DNA of 64,000 nucleotides. Origin: Rhea pennata. Taxonomy: Eukaryota > Chordata > Aves > Rheiformes > Rheidae. A model generated the notes under the pieces. That model was not told the DNA's origin, ran no database searches, and saw only the letters and a list, made by a program, of their open reading frames with translations. Below, one piece after another: positions 11,600 to 22,229 of the stretch (its first letter is position 1; every line of letters starts with the position of its first letter). The translations under genes and the position numbers were made by a program. The stretch spans positions 343,984-407,983 of the forward strand of contig NW_026907703.1 in assembly GCF_028389875.1 (NCBI RefSeq), given 5' to 3'.

Positions 11600-12960
11600 T
11601 ACCATGAGAGGATGGAGCTGGCCCCACAGGAGCCTTGGGGCTCAGGGCAGCCCCACCCCTGGGACTCAGGAGGCTGGGCTGCCATGTTGTCCCCTGAGCT
11701 AGATGGGACCCTCAGGCAGGGCTCTTGTGGCAGCCCCCACACTGTCCAGCCACCCTCACAGCCCAGGATCCACAGCTGTTGTTGTAGTTCACAGTCTTTA
11801 TACAACACCTCAGGAAGAAGCTCCCAAAGCCCTTACCCTTGCTGGAGAGGTGCAGGAGCCTTGGGAAAAAGGAAATGGAATGCAAGTAGATGGTATCAGT
11901 CCAGGAGGCCTCCATCTGCCTTGCTTCCTTGCTCTCATCTTTCTCTCCATCCAGGGAGGAAGGATGGTCTTCCTGTCCTTTCACCCCCAAAATTCTCTCC
12001 AACCTGTCCCTTGTTCATCTGCCTGTTGATGAGCAACATCAACGTGGCCTTGTTTCCTCCTGTCCCTGCTCCTTCCCATGGACCAGCTCTGAAGGGCAGT
12101 GGTGGAGCACCCAGGGCTCACAGGGAAGTGAGAACACTGCTGTGGCATGGGAGAGACCACTCTCTGATGTGTCATGTCCCACTCTGACATCAGTTTGTGT
12201 CATGTGGGGCGTCAGTAGGTCATCGCCATGGAGATGGCACAGCCAGGGAGAGAGCACAGAGATTTCCCATTATGTTCTGGAAAGGAATCACCTCCCCTCA
12301 TCTAAGTTATTTTCCAAAAAAATCTGATAAATCCTTCAGGAACATCACCAGATGGTGCCAAAAGCTGTGAAATATTTAAAATGAGGCACTGGAGAGGTCA
12401 CTTTTGTGGTCCTGACCTGACTGGTCTGCACTGGGTAGACCTGTGCAGGAATCTGGGCTTTGGGGGCTGGATTGAGGGTTGGTATTTTTCAAAGACCAGG
12501 ATCAAAGTCATGTGGCATGCCACATGACAGCATAAAGTGTGACCAGGTGCTAGGTGCTTTGGTGAACCTCAAAACTGGTTTCTCCTGTGGGTGGCTGTTC
12601 TGTGTAGAATAAAAGGATGCAGGTCAATATGGGACAGGGTGCAAGCTTTGTCCTTGTTTTTAAAAGTGCTCAGCAAAGTTTCTTGGTCCGCGGTGCTTGA
12701 GAGGGAGAGGAGATGCCAGAAAAGAGCAAATGTGCCCTTAATACACATCATCCACAGGGCTTTATCTGGGACCCTGGTCCATGCCAGTCTCCAAAGCCAT
12801 GGGGGAGACCAGGAAGCAAATCCGAGGAAATTTTCCCCTTTCCCATGAATACTGCCCAGCTTTCCTACTGCTTGCGTAGACACAAAGTAGACAGGGCAGA
12901 AAGCTAAAGGTGCAGGTCTGAGGATCACAGCATCATCTAGGTGGTGCCAAGGGCTGAATA
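11600..12960 (+). repeat. Left arm of diverged inverted repeat (copy A)
   Basis: The reverse complement of this arm matches 14120-15510. Landmarks: gcaggctcttgtggcagccc-like sequence (11710-11735) against its complement near 15380-15400; the cgtggcc/tgtttcctcc region (12030-12060) against 15050-15080; and tctcccccatggctttggag (complement of 12794-12813) against 14230-14249. Identity looks around 75-85 percent with indels. The spacer contains a CR1. Confidence 0.82.
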
Positions 12961-13017
12961 AGGCACCCAAGGAAGTAAAGGAGTCCTTCCTTTTGCGGTG
13001 ACCCGGAAAGGCCCACC

Positions 13018-13410
13018 TCTATGAGCCAGCAATGTGCCCTTGTGGCCAGGAAGGCCAACGGTATCCTGGGGTGCATTAGGAAGACTGTTGCCAGCAGGTT
13101 GAGGGAGGTGATCCTGCCCCTCTACTCAGCCCTGGTGAGGCCTCATCTTGAGTACTGTGTCCCTAGTTCTGGGCTCCCCAGTACAAGAGAGACATGGGAA
13201 CTTCTGGAAAGAGTCCAGCATAGGGCTACAAAGATGATTAAAGGACTGGAGCATCTCTCTTATGAAAGAAAGCTGTGACAGTTGGGCCTGTTTAACCTGG
13301 AGAAGAGAAGCCTGAGAGGGGATCTTATCAATGTCTGTAAATACTGTAAGAAAGGGTGTTAAGGCTGAAATCTTCTCTGTGTTGCCAAGTGACAGGACAA
13401 AAGGCAATGA

Positions 13411-13445
<35 letters not shown>

Positions 13446-13688
13446 AAGAAAGAAACACAGGAAATTCCATCTAAATATAAGGAAGAACTTCTTCATGGTG
13501 AGAGTGACAGAGCACTAGAATGGGTTGCCCAGAGAGGCTGTGGAGTTTCCTTCTCTGGAGATATTCAAAAGTCACCTCGAGACGATCCTGTCCAACATGA
13601 TCTTGTTGACTGTGCTTGAGCAGGAGGGTGGGACCGGAGGAACTCCAACGGTCCCTTCCAATGTCAACCATTCTGTGATTCTGTGACC
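13018..13688 (+). mobile_element. CR1 LINE 3' end (copy A)
   Basis: Homologous to the final 670 bases of a CR1: the C-terminal ORF2 remnant (AKKANGIL-like motif, here [18 protein letters not shown]), the 3' untranslated region and terminal ATTCTGTGATTCTGTGA. It is interrupted by a long A run. The same element lies in copy B at 62786-63374, so it inserted before the A/B duplication. It forms the spacer of the inverted repeat. Confidence 0.93.
13412..13455 (+). repeat. A(32) run plus (GAAA)n microsatellite inside CR1
   Basis: 32 consecutive A followed by about three GAAA units. The copy B element has only gcaaaaactt at this position. The run therefore grew after the duplication. Confidence 0.95.
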
Positions 13689-14119
13689 TACCAGAGTATT
13701 CAAAGGGGGTGGAGCCTTCCTTCTGCAAGAGTCACCCCAGGACAGTGCAAAGACGAGGAAGAGCAGGAAGGCTGGTTGTAGGGACCTTCCCAACTCCAGC
13801 AGCTGGAGAGCTGGGAGCTGCTGCCCTCACAAACACCTCAATGAGCCAAAACGCAGGTCCTGAGGCACAGCACGGTCTTACAGGCTCTGCACCGGAGCCT
13901 GGGCAGCAGTGGTGCAGTGTGTGGGCATGTCCTCAGAAGCCCGGGGACAAAAATGTGGGGGATTCAGGGAGCCTGGGCTGCACAGGCTCCCAAGACAGCC
14001 AGGTGTGGTGGGAGATACAGGTTACTAAGGCAGTACAGTCTCCCAGGAGAGGGATACAAGGTGTCAGGGGCTGTACCTAGGCGAGAAGCACTGCCCCAAG
14101 GTGATGCTGAAAAGCTCAA

Positions 14120-15510
14120 GGACAAACTGATGTCCAAAGATGAGGACTGCTTTCCCCAGGCTCAGCCAGAGGAAAGCTGGACAAAATTCATAGGAAGGGG
14201 GAACACTTCCCCAGATTTGTTACCTGGTCTCCCCCATGGCTTTGGAGACTGGCAAGGACCACCGTTCCAGGTGAAGCCCTCTAGATGATGTGTATTAAGG
14301 GCACGTTTGGTCTTTTCTGGCATCTCATCTCCATCTCAAGCACTGCAGACCAAGAAACCGTGCTGAACTCTAAAAACAAAGAATCTGGTTTGGTACTTCA
14401 GGGAGGAAGAGTACTTCCTGTCCTATGCTGTTCTGCATCCTACTTCTACAAAGAGAGTGACCCACAGTAGCTATCAGTTTTGAAGCTCACCAAAGCGAGC
14501 CACGGGGGAAATCAGTTTTGAAGCTCATTAAAAGCATCTCAGTGCCTGGTCACACTTTGTGCTGTCATGTGGGATGTCCTTTGACTTTGATCCTGTCTTT
14601 GAAGGATGTCAACCTCCAGTCCAGCTGCCAAATCCCAGCTCCCTGCACAGGCCTGCCCAGTGCAGAGACCTGTCGGTGCAGGGGCACAGATGTGAGCTCT
14701 CGTACCTCGTTTTAAATATTTCACAACCTTTGGAACCATCTGGAGATGTTCCTGAAGGGTTTATTAGAAATATTTGCAATATTTGGAAATATTAAATGGG
14801 GTGCAAGGGGGCAACTACTTTCCAGGATGTGATGGGAAATCTCTCTGCTCTCTCCCCGGCTGTGCATCTCCATGGCAATGACCTACTGAGCCCCAGGTGA
14901 CATGAGCTGAGTTCACAGTGGGATGTGACATCACAGGAAGGTCTCCCTGGTGACACGGTGATGTCCTCACTTCCCTGCGAGGCCCAGGCGCTGCTGGGCA
15001 CTGCTCTCACCCTCCCCACTGCTGCCCTTCAGAGCTGCTTCATGGCAAGCAGCAGGGACAGGAGGCAGCAGGAACATCTTGGGACTGCTCGCTAACAGGC
15101 AGAGGAGCAGGGACATGTTGGAGAGGAGTTTTGGGTGACCAGACAGGAAGAGCATCCTTCCTCCCTGCATCGAGAGGTGAGCTGAGGGCAAGGGAGCAAG
15201 CCAGATGAAGGGCTCCTGCACTGACACTATCAGCTTGGACTGCAGGTGTTTATTCCCGTCTCCTATGCTCTGCACCAAGGGTAAGGGCTGCAGGGGCTCC
15301 TTCCTGACATGTTGCACAGAAACTGTTAACTGCAAAAATGGCTGTGGGCCCTGACCTGTGGGGTGACTGGGCAGTGTGGGGGCTGCCACAAGAGCCCTGC
15401 CTGAGGGTGCTGCCTGGTTCAGGGCAGAATGTGGCAGCCAGGACTGCTGGGTCCTGGGAATGGGGCTGCCCTGAGCCCCAAGGCTCCTGTGCAGCTTGAG
15501 CTCCTCATCC
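14120..15510 (-). repeat. Right arm of diverged inverted repeat (copy A)
   Basis: Reverse complement of 11600-12960. Also paralogous, in the same orientation, to copy D 47500-48750 and to the last 180 bases of copy B (63820-64000). Frames on its minus strand (14967-15578) resemble frames on the plus strand of the left arm because of the inversion. Stops and indels differ between copies, so I do not call a gene. Confidence 0.8.
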
Positions 15511-15939
15511 CTGTGGAGTGACCCCCCCTGCTCCGGGGCCCGGTCAAACCCCACAAAGAGCAGCCCCTGCCTGGCCATGGCCCAGCACTGATGGGCCCAG
15601 CATAAGGGCTACCAAGCCCCAGGGCTGCTGTGGGGAGGGGGCCGGGGCAGAAGGGGTGAGAGGACACGGCCCTGCCCTGGGGGCAGCAGCACGCTGCCCG
15701 TGGGCTCCAGCGCCCCGGCCATGCCCAGGGACCCACGCGGGCACCAGGGCTGGCACCAGCACAGGCCCCCAGGGCTGCCTCCGGCACAGCCCCAGGGCGC
15801 AGGGCAGCGAGGAGCCCCACGGGGCCCCTGTGGATGAGCCCAGCCCTGCGGGGCAGTGGCTGGGCCCCGGGGCCCCGCACTGCCTGGGCACCTGGCACCG
15901 GACTGCCCCGAGGCCCCACCGTGCCACACACTGCCGCCC

Positions 15940-16130
15940 ACAAGATGGCGCCATCTAGCTGGGGGAGAGGGAGAGGGGAGGGGAGGGGCAGGGCTGCCTC
16001 GGGATCACACAGAGTGGGGGGGGGTGGGGAAGCGCAGCAGCGTTGCTATGGCAGTGCCCCCGGGGCTGCAAGGACAGGGGCGGGGCTGGGTCTGACTGAT
16101 GGCTCTGCCAACCAATCGGAGCGCAGCCTG
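15940..16130 (+). promoter_or_regulatory. GC-rich promoter-like segment: YY1-like palindrome, GC box, CCAAT box
   Basis: Contains the perfect palindrome agatggcgccatct (15943-15956), whose AAGATGGCG core resembles a YY1 site; a GC box ggggcggggc (16077-16086); and CCAAT (16112-16116) in accaatcgga. Their order and spacing suit a TATA-less promoter. No confident gene begins on either side, so this is only a candidate. Copy D keeps the first motif (49655-49664, palindrome broken) but lacks the GC and CCAAT boxes. Confidence 0.4.
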
Positions 16131-16294
16131 TGGCTCAGCCCTGCGGAAGGAGCCGGACGCCTGCGCTGTGGGGCAGCTTCTTCCTCTGCCTGGGCCGTGA
16201 GGCCCTGCTGCCTTCAGCCCCGTGGTCACTGCTCCCATGCGATGCTGCTGTCAGGAAATGCTCCCCAGAATCACTTGCAGGCCTTTCCCCAGCC

Positions 16295-16420
16295 CCTGTG
16301 ACAGGCACGTGGCTGTGGTGGTGACTGTGATCTCTTCCTGAGTCCCTGATGGGCCAGCGTCAGCCTCACGGCTGTAAGCGCAGACCTGGAGTGTGACTTG
16401 GGGCTTCTTCCTCAGGACAG
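16295..16420 (+). repeat. Isolated unit of the 64-bp minisatellite
   Basis: Contains aggcacgtggctg, then cctgagtccctgatgggcca and a following partial unit. These match the consensus of the array at 1-840, about 15 kb away. It lies inside the block that copy D lacks. Confidence 0.6.
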
Positions 16421-16529
16421 GCTTGCACCCCTGCACCAGTCTCTGAGGGAGTCCAGGTAGAATTTTTATGCTTCTAAATGGATTAAGAGAAGGTGCGAGC
16501 ACTGACATTGGGAATCTCTGATTTCCAGT

Positions 16530-18955
16530 GTCTGTGTGCAGGAGAAAACTCTGCCCCATCAAAACCATAGGGGGCTGCTGAGCTTTTTCTCCAAGATGTG
16601 GATGATATCTCTGAGGGTTGATGTGTCCTGAGGGTCCCCTACCTGCAGCCATGGCTGGTCGTGTGCCCTGTGTATCCCTGATGTATAGCTGCATGTTGGG
16701 TGGCAACCCTCTGTGAGGTGAGGAGCAGGTGTGTGGTGTGTCAGAGTGGTGGGGTACTTTGTGGTGGGCGCAGACGATACCCCAGTGTCTTGGTGCTCCT
16801 CACAGGAGGAGGTATCTGGAGAGAGCAGTGGTGTGTGGGGGGGAGTGCTGCCAAGCTGGGGAGATGAGGAGCACTGCAAGATTAGGAGATGACTGAACTC
16901 TCAGGGCCCAGGCTGCCCTGGTGCTGTGAGCCAGAGATGCTGACAGTCTGCTGCCTTCTGCCAGCTGAGGTTCAGCCCTTGGGTTTCCTCAGCTCTTGGC
17001 AGGATGTGCCAGGATGTGCTGCCTAAAGTCCGGGGAGTGTTTCTGCTTGCTCTGAAGTGTGAACCAAGACTGCTTTTTCCCTTTCTGCTCGCTTTTCTTC
17101 ATGAGAGCTTTCCCCTGCAGCAGTGCTTGCTGAGGGAGGAGAGGGCCATGTGTATTGCTCATTGCTGGCTGGGCGTTAGTGTGATGGAAGCTCCTTGGAA
17201 GAGTGAAGGCTTTGTGGAGAGAGTTTCTTTGTACAGGGGCTGGTATGTTCCTAGGAGATGAACTGAACGGAGCTTTTCCCTTGCTGTGCCAGATCTCCCT
17301 AGACAAGGAGTCCCTTTGAGTAGGCAAGCCAAGCAGGAGTGCACTGAAATGCCTGCGTGCCTCCGATCTCTCTTCCTCCCTGTTGCAGTATCTCTAATTT
17401 CCCCCACCATCCTATTGTAGTGTGACCTGTCTGTGCTGCACCAGGGATTCAAGAGAGCAACCCACATGCAGGCCTGAGTGTGTAGGTGTGGTGTCGTTGG
17501 GTGCTGACACTGCTGACATGGGCAAGGTGCTGTTTTTTCTCCTGAGTCTTGGGTGGATGTGAGGAGCCCCACTTACCTCTAGATGTGTTGATGCAAGTAG
17601 CTGGAGGCGAGGGAGTGGTGGTGAGCACAGCCACCCTCGAAGGAGGATGCTGGCTTTTGGCAGTTGTTGAAGACCTTGTGTGCTTGAAGTCCTTGAGTCT
17701 TGGGGGGCAATTGCTTTCTAAGAGAGGAAGGAGAAGTGGTCCTTCCTCCAGCCTGCCTCCTCGTGCTGGTTTAGAGGAGAGTTCCTTGCACTAAAAATGT
17801 GGACAAACAAGCTTGGCTCTCCCATACCCCAGCTCCTTCAGTGGGTGACTTTGCTCACACTTTCAGACTCTCCCTGTACCGTGCCATGTGGTGCACTGAA
17901 GGCGAAGGCTTTGCTGGCTTTTCCAAGTGCCATGTGCAATGCTGAAACCTCCTGGATTGGCTTAAGACTTTGCTTGGGAGAAAAATCGCAGCCCTTGCTG
18001 AGACGGGAGAAGCAAACGCTTGAGAGCAGTGGAAGCCTTGGTCCATTTTCCTCGTTGGAAGCCTGCTTGTGTAAGAGTGATGCACTGGCCTTGTGTGTGC
18101 TGGTCCCTGTGTGACCATATGGTCATTTGAGAGCCCCCTGAGCAAGCCTCTTGAGAGGGCGAGTGGTACCAGAGAGTTTCAGCCTCCTCCACTGAAGCTG
18201 CAAAGGGCCTGTCAGTAGGACATCAGCATGGATGAGTGCGTTGAGGGCATGTGAGGCAAAAGCGAGAGGGAAGAGCTGGCCTGCTGAGCCCCTGGGAGAG
18301 CACTGCCTGTCTGCTTCGTCGAGGTGGTGAGTCAACAGGTGCAGAGCTCTGCCTGGCTGTTGAGAGGAAGTGCCTGTTGGCAAGGCCTTGCAGGATTAGA
18401 AGCAAATGGAAGGCATGGATCGCTAGCTTTGAGGGCTGTGTGGGTTACCTGGCTGCTGCCACGTGTGGCCCTGTCCCTTGTGTGTCCCTGCTGCAGAGGT
18501 TCTTCTTGGGGATATGATGTCGGGATTGTTGGTGCCCGTGTTTCCTCCTTGGAGCATCCTCGTATAACACAAGGATGCTTGCTGTTTGCTAGTTCCTTGA
18601 TGCCTTTCTGTTGAATCTGGACCCTCATTCATCTTCCCACCCCATACACTAAGCCATTCCAGTCCCTCAGAGAGATGGGGAGTTACTCAAAGGAGTCAGA
18701 GCCATTTCTCCACTTTGTACCTGTCCAAAGCCTTGCAGACAGTGGAGATGCTGCCTCACAGAATGTCAGGCCTCTCAGGGTGATGGGTAGCTCTGAGGTG
18801 CCTGTCTTGGTCAGCAGTGGAAGTGGCTGCTCTAAAACCACTGGTTTCTTCCAAATACAGTCTCAGACTAGCAGATGTATTGAGCCTGCGATGGTGGGGA
18901 CCTGTGGAGGTGGGGGTCCAACAGCCTGATCAAGGCATGGCCCAGGAGGTGAGGA
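16530..18955. other. No recognised gene; shared with copy D
   Basis: Paralogous in part to 49715-51000. Frames of 60-150 codons (for example 16251-16706, 17159-17572) are broken or shifted in copy D. No domain is recognisable. Confidence 0.5.
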
Positions 18956-18959
18956 TGGT

Positions 18960-19340
18960 CCAGTCTTTGTCCAGTTAAGTTCTGAATATCTACAAGGGTG
19001 GAGATTCCACAACCTCTCTGGGCACTGGCACCAGTGTTTGGCCCCTTCATGATGCAAGAGGTGTGTTTTTCATATCCAACCAATTTCCCATGCTCCAAGA
19101 TGTCCCTGTTGCCACTGATGCTGTTACTGTGTACTTCCAAGAAGAGTCTTCTCCTGTGTCTGTGCACAGCAGGTACATTCCCCCTTGGCATTCTCTTGCC
19201 TGGGCTGAACACACCCAGCTCTCTCAGCCCCTCCTTATCTGCCCTGTGTTCTAGACTCTGACAATTTTGATGTTCCTAGACTAGATTTTGTCCTGTGTGT
19301 CAGTGCCTTTCAGGAACTGGGAAACTCAAACAGGTCCCAG
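18960..19340 (-). mobile_element. Old CR1-like 3' fragment
   Basis: On the plus strand the text follows the antisense of a CR1 3' end: gaatatctacaagggtggag, ccacaacctctctgggca, then gctgaacacacccagctctc. It is strongly diverged. A remnant of the same insertion is in copy D near 51100-51230. Confidence 0.65.
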
Positions 19341-19858
19341 TATCGAGATAAGGGTCTCAGTTGTGTCCAAAAAAACCATGAATTGACTCTCTCCAGGGGC
19401 CCAGCTGTCTGTGCTCTGATGATTGCAGTTCAATAGAGAGGGGAGACATTTATCCCTCACTTTTGTGACTACGTAAAACCAGCAGAACAGATAATAACCC
19501 TCCAATTCTTTCTTTCTAGGTTACTTCGCTCAGTAGGCTCCAAGTGCAGTTCTAATGCCCCATGGATGGAGGGAGAATGCCAGGATGTGTCCCTGTAGCT
19601 GTCAACTCCATTACTTACATGGTGACCTTCTGTGAAAGCAGCTGTGGGTGAGGTGAGGCTCCATATGGGTGTGAAGGCTCCCCTCAGTGCACCTGGCTTC
19701 CATGGGTGACAGGGTGTGAGTTCACCTCCTGGTACCTCTGCTCTCCTGCTTCCTCATGCCACAAATGCTGTTCCTGACGGCCGGCTCAGCGAATGCTATT
19801 GTGCCCCCTCCTTTCCAAGAGAGTATTTGGTGGCCTTCAAGATAAGCTGAAGACCCTT

Positions 19859-19863
19859 GTCAT
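19859..19863. repeat. ERV target-site duplication, left copy (GTCAT)
   Basis: GTCAT stands immediately left of the LTR terminus and is repeated immediately right of the other LTR at 26429-26433. Five-base duplications are typical of several retroviral groups. Confidence 0.9.
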
Positions 19864-19925
19864 TGTCATAAGTTACTCTCTTGAAGGTTAATTCATACGG
19901 AGAGTTTGTTAAATCATGTCAGTAA

Positions 19926-19931
19926 TTTATT
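19926..19931 (-). terminator. LTR polyadenylation signal AATAAA
   Basis: AATAAA in viral sense, downstream of the TATA box and about 60 bases before the LTR end, the expected place for an R/U5 boundary signal. Confidence 0.7.
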
Positions 19932-20024
19932 TAATTAAGTAAGGAGCCACAAGCAAAACAGCGCTGGGCGGCCGGGGAGTCTTAGCTCCGCCAACGGCGC
20001 GCGCCTCCTTCACATACAGTCCCC

Positions 20025-20032
20025 TTTTTATA
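20025..20032 (-). promoter_or_regulatory. LTR TATA box
   Basis: ACTATAAAAAGGGGAC in viral sense. Present only in the 3' LTR, because the part of the 5' LTR that would hold it is deleted. Confidence 0.75.
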
Positions 20033-20530
20033 GTCTGCTAGTTTTGGGACGCATTGTAATCTCCTGGTGCGTTTTGCGCATGTGTGAGTTGCTAGGGGGG
20101 GTCGTCTGAAGTGCTCTGGTGGTCATGGAGAGGAAGGCCGTAGTCCTCCTCCGTCTCTTCATTTTGGCTTGTCTCCTTGTGAGTGATCACAGGTGTTTGC
20201 TTCTCTGTTGTGTTGACTCCCTTTTGGGATGCTGTCCTGTGAGTGATTACAGGCGCCTGCTTATCTTTTCTTCTTTATCCTTTTGCTTTCAAAGGAATTC
20301 CTTCTTGGTGACCTTTGAGCAACTTGTTGCTTAATTCAGCTCTTTATAGTCCTGCAGGATAGCTAAGGCCCGACACCGGTTCCACAAGGGGTCATATAAG
20401 CTTTTGTGCTTACCATAATTTATTTGTCTGACACCATGTCTCAACCCTGGTTGTTGTAAAACCTCCTCCTCCCCCTCCACCGGCTTATTCCTCCTTTTAA
20501 ACAATGAGCAAATAGTTACAATTTATTACA

Positions 20531-20549
20531 ATCCCTCCTTTTTCTTTTT
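20531..20549 (-). promoter_or_regulatory. Polypurine tract
   Basis: In viral sense AAAAGAAAAAGGAGGGAT directly abuts the 3' LTR start. It is an almost pure purine run, as needed for plus-strand priming. Confidence 0.92.
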
Positions 20550-20551
20550 GG

Positions 20552-21151
20552 TTACTTATTTTGTTCATTGAATTCCTGGAGCGCCTGGCGACTCAACACC
20601 AATGCGTCCGCATCTCCGTCTAGTTCAAGTGATTTATACTTAGCATGTACCAGCATTAGGTGTACAGCTTCTAGGCGGCCTTTCACAATTGCAATTATTT
20701 TACTAAAAATACATGGTCCAAAAGTTAATGTTATTATTAACAGTAATAAAGGCCCTGCTATGGTTGACAACAAGGTGGTGAGCCAAGGTGAATGATTAAA
20801 CCAGGATTCATACCAGCTCTGTCGAGCCTCATTTTCTCTTTTTCGTTTTTCTAGACCCTCTCGGAGTTTCATCATGGTATCTCTTACCACTCCAGTGTGA
20901 TCAGCATATACACAACACTCCTCTCGCAGGGCGGCACAAAGCCCTCCTTGTTGTAGAAAGACCAAATCTAATCCCCTACGATTTTGTAGTACTACCTCCG
21001 AGAGGGATCTGACTGATTTTTCTAACGCCGAAATGGATTGCTCAATCCTGGCCAAATCTTCGTCAACTGCGATACGCAGAGAGGTGAACTCTTGGCTTTG
21101 TTTTACTAGCGAGGCAGCTCCAGTACCAGCTCCTGTAACCCTTAAAACCAT
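20552..21151 (-). pseudogene. env: ERV env, transmembrane (TM) subunit frame, largely intact
   Basis: The frame opens across the hydrophobic fusion-peptide region ([13 protein letters not shown]). It continues through a heptad-repeat coiled coil, the region called immunosuppressive in gammaretroviral TM proteins ([16 protein letters not shown]), the CX6CC motif CAALREECC, a hydrophobic membrane anchor ([20 protein letters not shown]) and a cytoplasmic tail ending NEQNK. A basic SKR stands before the fusion-peptide region in the same frame. The frame lacks a signal peptide and is cut off from the surface subunit by a stop and a frame change near 21237, so it is not expected to be made as a normal envelope. 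Confidence 0.88.
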
Positions 21152-21236
21152 TAATGTGGCCAGGGTTACAGTTGTGACTGGTTCCCTCTTCGAGATGGTA
21201 ATCTGCTACAGTGTGGTGACTATATATATATGTTCC

Positions 21237-22118
21237 TCAGAGTGGTATAGAATCCTTGGTATAATTATTACCTGTACACAAAAATCGTGAACTAGCATCT
21301 ATGACTTTCCATATGCCGTTCCCAGATGTGATTCCATGTTCCCCTGCAATGGTGGGGACTACATCTGTAGGGAATGATTCTATTGAACTATTGGGAGGTG
21401 TCGTTGTAGATAGGTCTGGCCCAAGGGCTTTTGTAGGTCGGGCCTCTAGGACTCCCTCTGACAGTACGCTATTTGGTCCGACTGGTTGGGAAATCTTGGC
21501 CTCCTCCTTTTTTATTAGTATGAGGCCTCCCCTATCAGGTCCGTGTGAATAGAATCTAACGCCCCACATTTTCCCTAGTAACCAGCTGATATCTTCTGGC
21601 TTGGTTACATTTAGATACAGAACGGTGCAATTTCCAGCATAGTTGGGCTTTGATCTGTACCCAAGCTGCATACCTCCTGAGTTAACATGTTTGCATCCTA
21701 GTGGTCCATAGCCTACTTCTAAAAACTTGTCACGACCTGCCCCAGGATTCCAGTCTGTAGCAATGGTTTCACAGCCCCAGTATGCGCAATAATATTCGTT
21801 AGAATAACTACAATACCCCTTCTCTGGGTTAGAGCTCGGGCAAAAATACAGAGCAGAATCATTACGACACATGTCTAATAGGAATAAGGTACACACCAGT
21901 GTTGCAAAACTAGGGGCACCTGCTGTCGTTACTTGCTGTATAATCTGTTGATCTTCATATCTAATTAGACTCCACTGAAAGGGTCGATGGGGGTGGTGAG
22001 GTTGTAGGATACCGCAGCTGACCATGATAATAATGCTAATTCCCGTGTACCGTAAGAGATGGGACCCATTTCTCCTAATGTTATGTTTTACCTGGCCTCT
22101 TAACCTCCCCGTCTGCAC
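21237..22118 (-). pseudogene. env: ERV env, surface (SU) subunit, truncated
   Basis: A 293-codon frame with a hydrophobic leader (TGISIIIMVSCGIL), a cysteine-rich N-terminal domain containing YYCAYWGCETIATDWNP, N-glycosylation sites such as NCT and NVT, and a proline- and threonine-rich hinge. It stops at about 21237, soon after the hinge. No CxxC motif of the gammaretroviral SU C-terminal domain is visible, and the TM subunit follows in another frame less than 100 bases on. An internal deletion most likely removed the SU C-terminal half. Confidence 0.88.
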
Positions 22119-22229
22119 TCCTCTGCCTCGCTTGTCAGTTCGGTTGCAGCGAACTACAAGGTATTGGTTCTTCTCGGCAGCAGTAGTGTTCTTCAGGGGA
22201 ATCTGTTAGAGAGCCTTTGTCTAGGAGTG

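Larger units (their letters stand above)
4340..14310 (+). repeat. Segmental duplication copy A (OR-bearing block)
   Basis: This block aligns collinearly with 53440-64000. Similarity begins around cttctaaatgggcatgcaat (4353 here, 53450 there) and continues through the OR gene, its 3' flank, the regions near 9400-11350, the left inverted arm, the CR1 and into the right inverted arm. Most stretches look above 90 percent identical by eye. Copy A lacks two pieces that copy B has: about 677 bp at the join near 8840, and about 130 bp near 11450-11470. Beyond 14310 copy A continues into sequence paralogous to copy D, while copy B leaves the window. Confidence 0.9.
13780..19863 (+). repeat. Segmental duplication paralogous to copy D
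   Basis: Collinear with 47160-51760: ccaaaacgcaggtcctgagg (13846) against the near-identical stretch at 47226; the GC-rich block 15560-15960 against 49300-49665; ctgtgtgcaggagaaaactc (16532) against 49718; and cctcatgccacaaatgct (19751) against 51653. It resumes beyond the ERV at 26434-26600. Relative to this copy, copy D lacks about 550 bp (roughly 15975-16525). Confidence 0.85.
19864..20530 (-). repeat. 3' LTR, full length (667 bp)
   Basis: In viral sense it starts TGTAATAAATTG at 20530 and ends ATGACA at 19864. It contains a TATA-like box (TATAAAAA, complement of 20025-20032) and a polyadenylation hexamer AATAAA (complement of 19926-19931) about 95 bases downstream, which places U3, R and U5 in order. 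It shares 463 bp with the other LTR, with one difference (g at 20508 against a at 26406). Confidence 0.95.

Noticed and set aside
11537..12187. Frames in the inverted arms (11537-12187, 14967-15578, 61373-61990) as a gene family in both orientations
   Set aside because: Similarity is explained by the inverted duplication. Stops, indels and preferred frame differ between copies, and no start or splice pattern is shared.
15419..15954. GC-rich overlapping frames on both strands as a gene
   Set aside because: High GC depletes stop codons in all frames. Composition is Pro/Gly/Ala/Arg-rich without domains, and the copy D frames differ.
20119..20334. Identical 71-codon frames at 20119-20334 and 26017-26232
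   Set aside because: Both lie inside the LTRs, antisense to the provirus. They are identical because the LTRs are.
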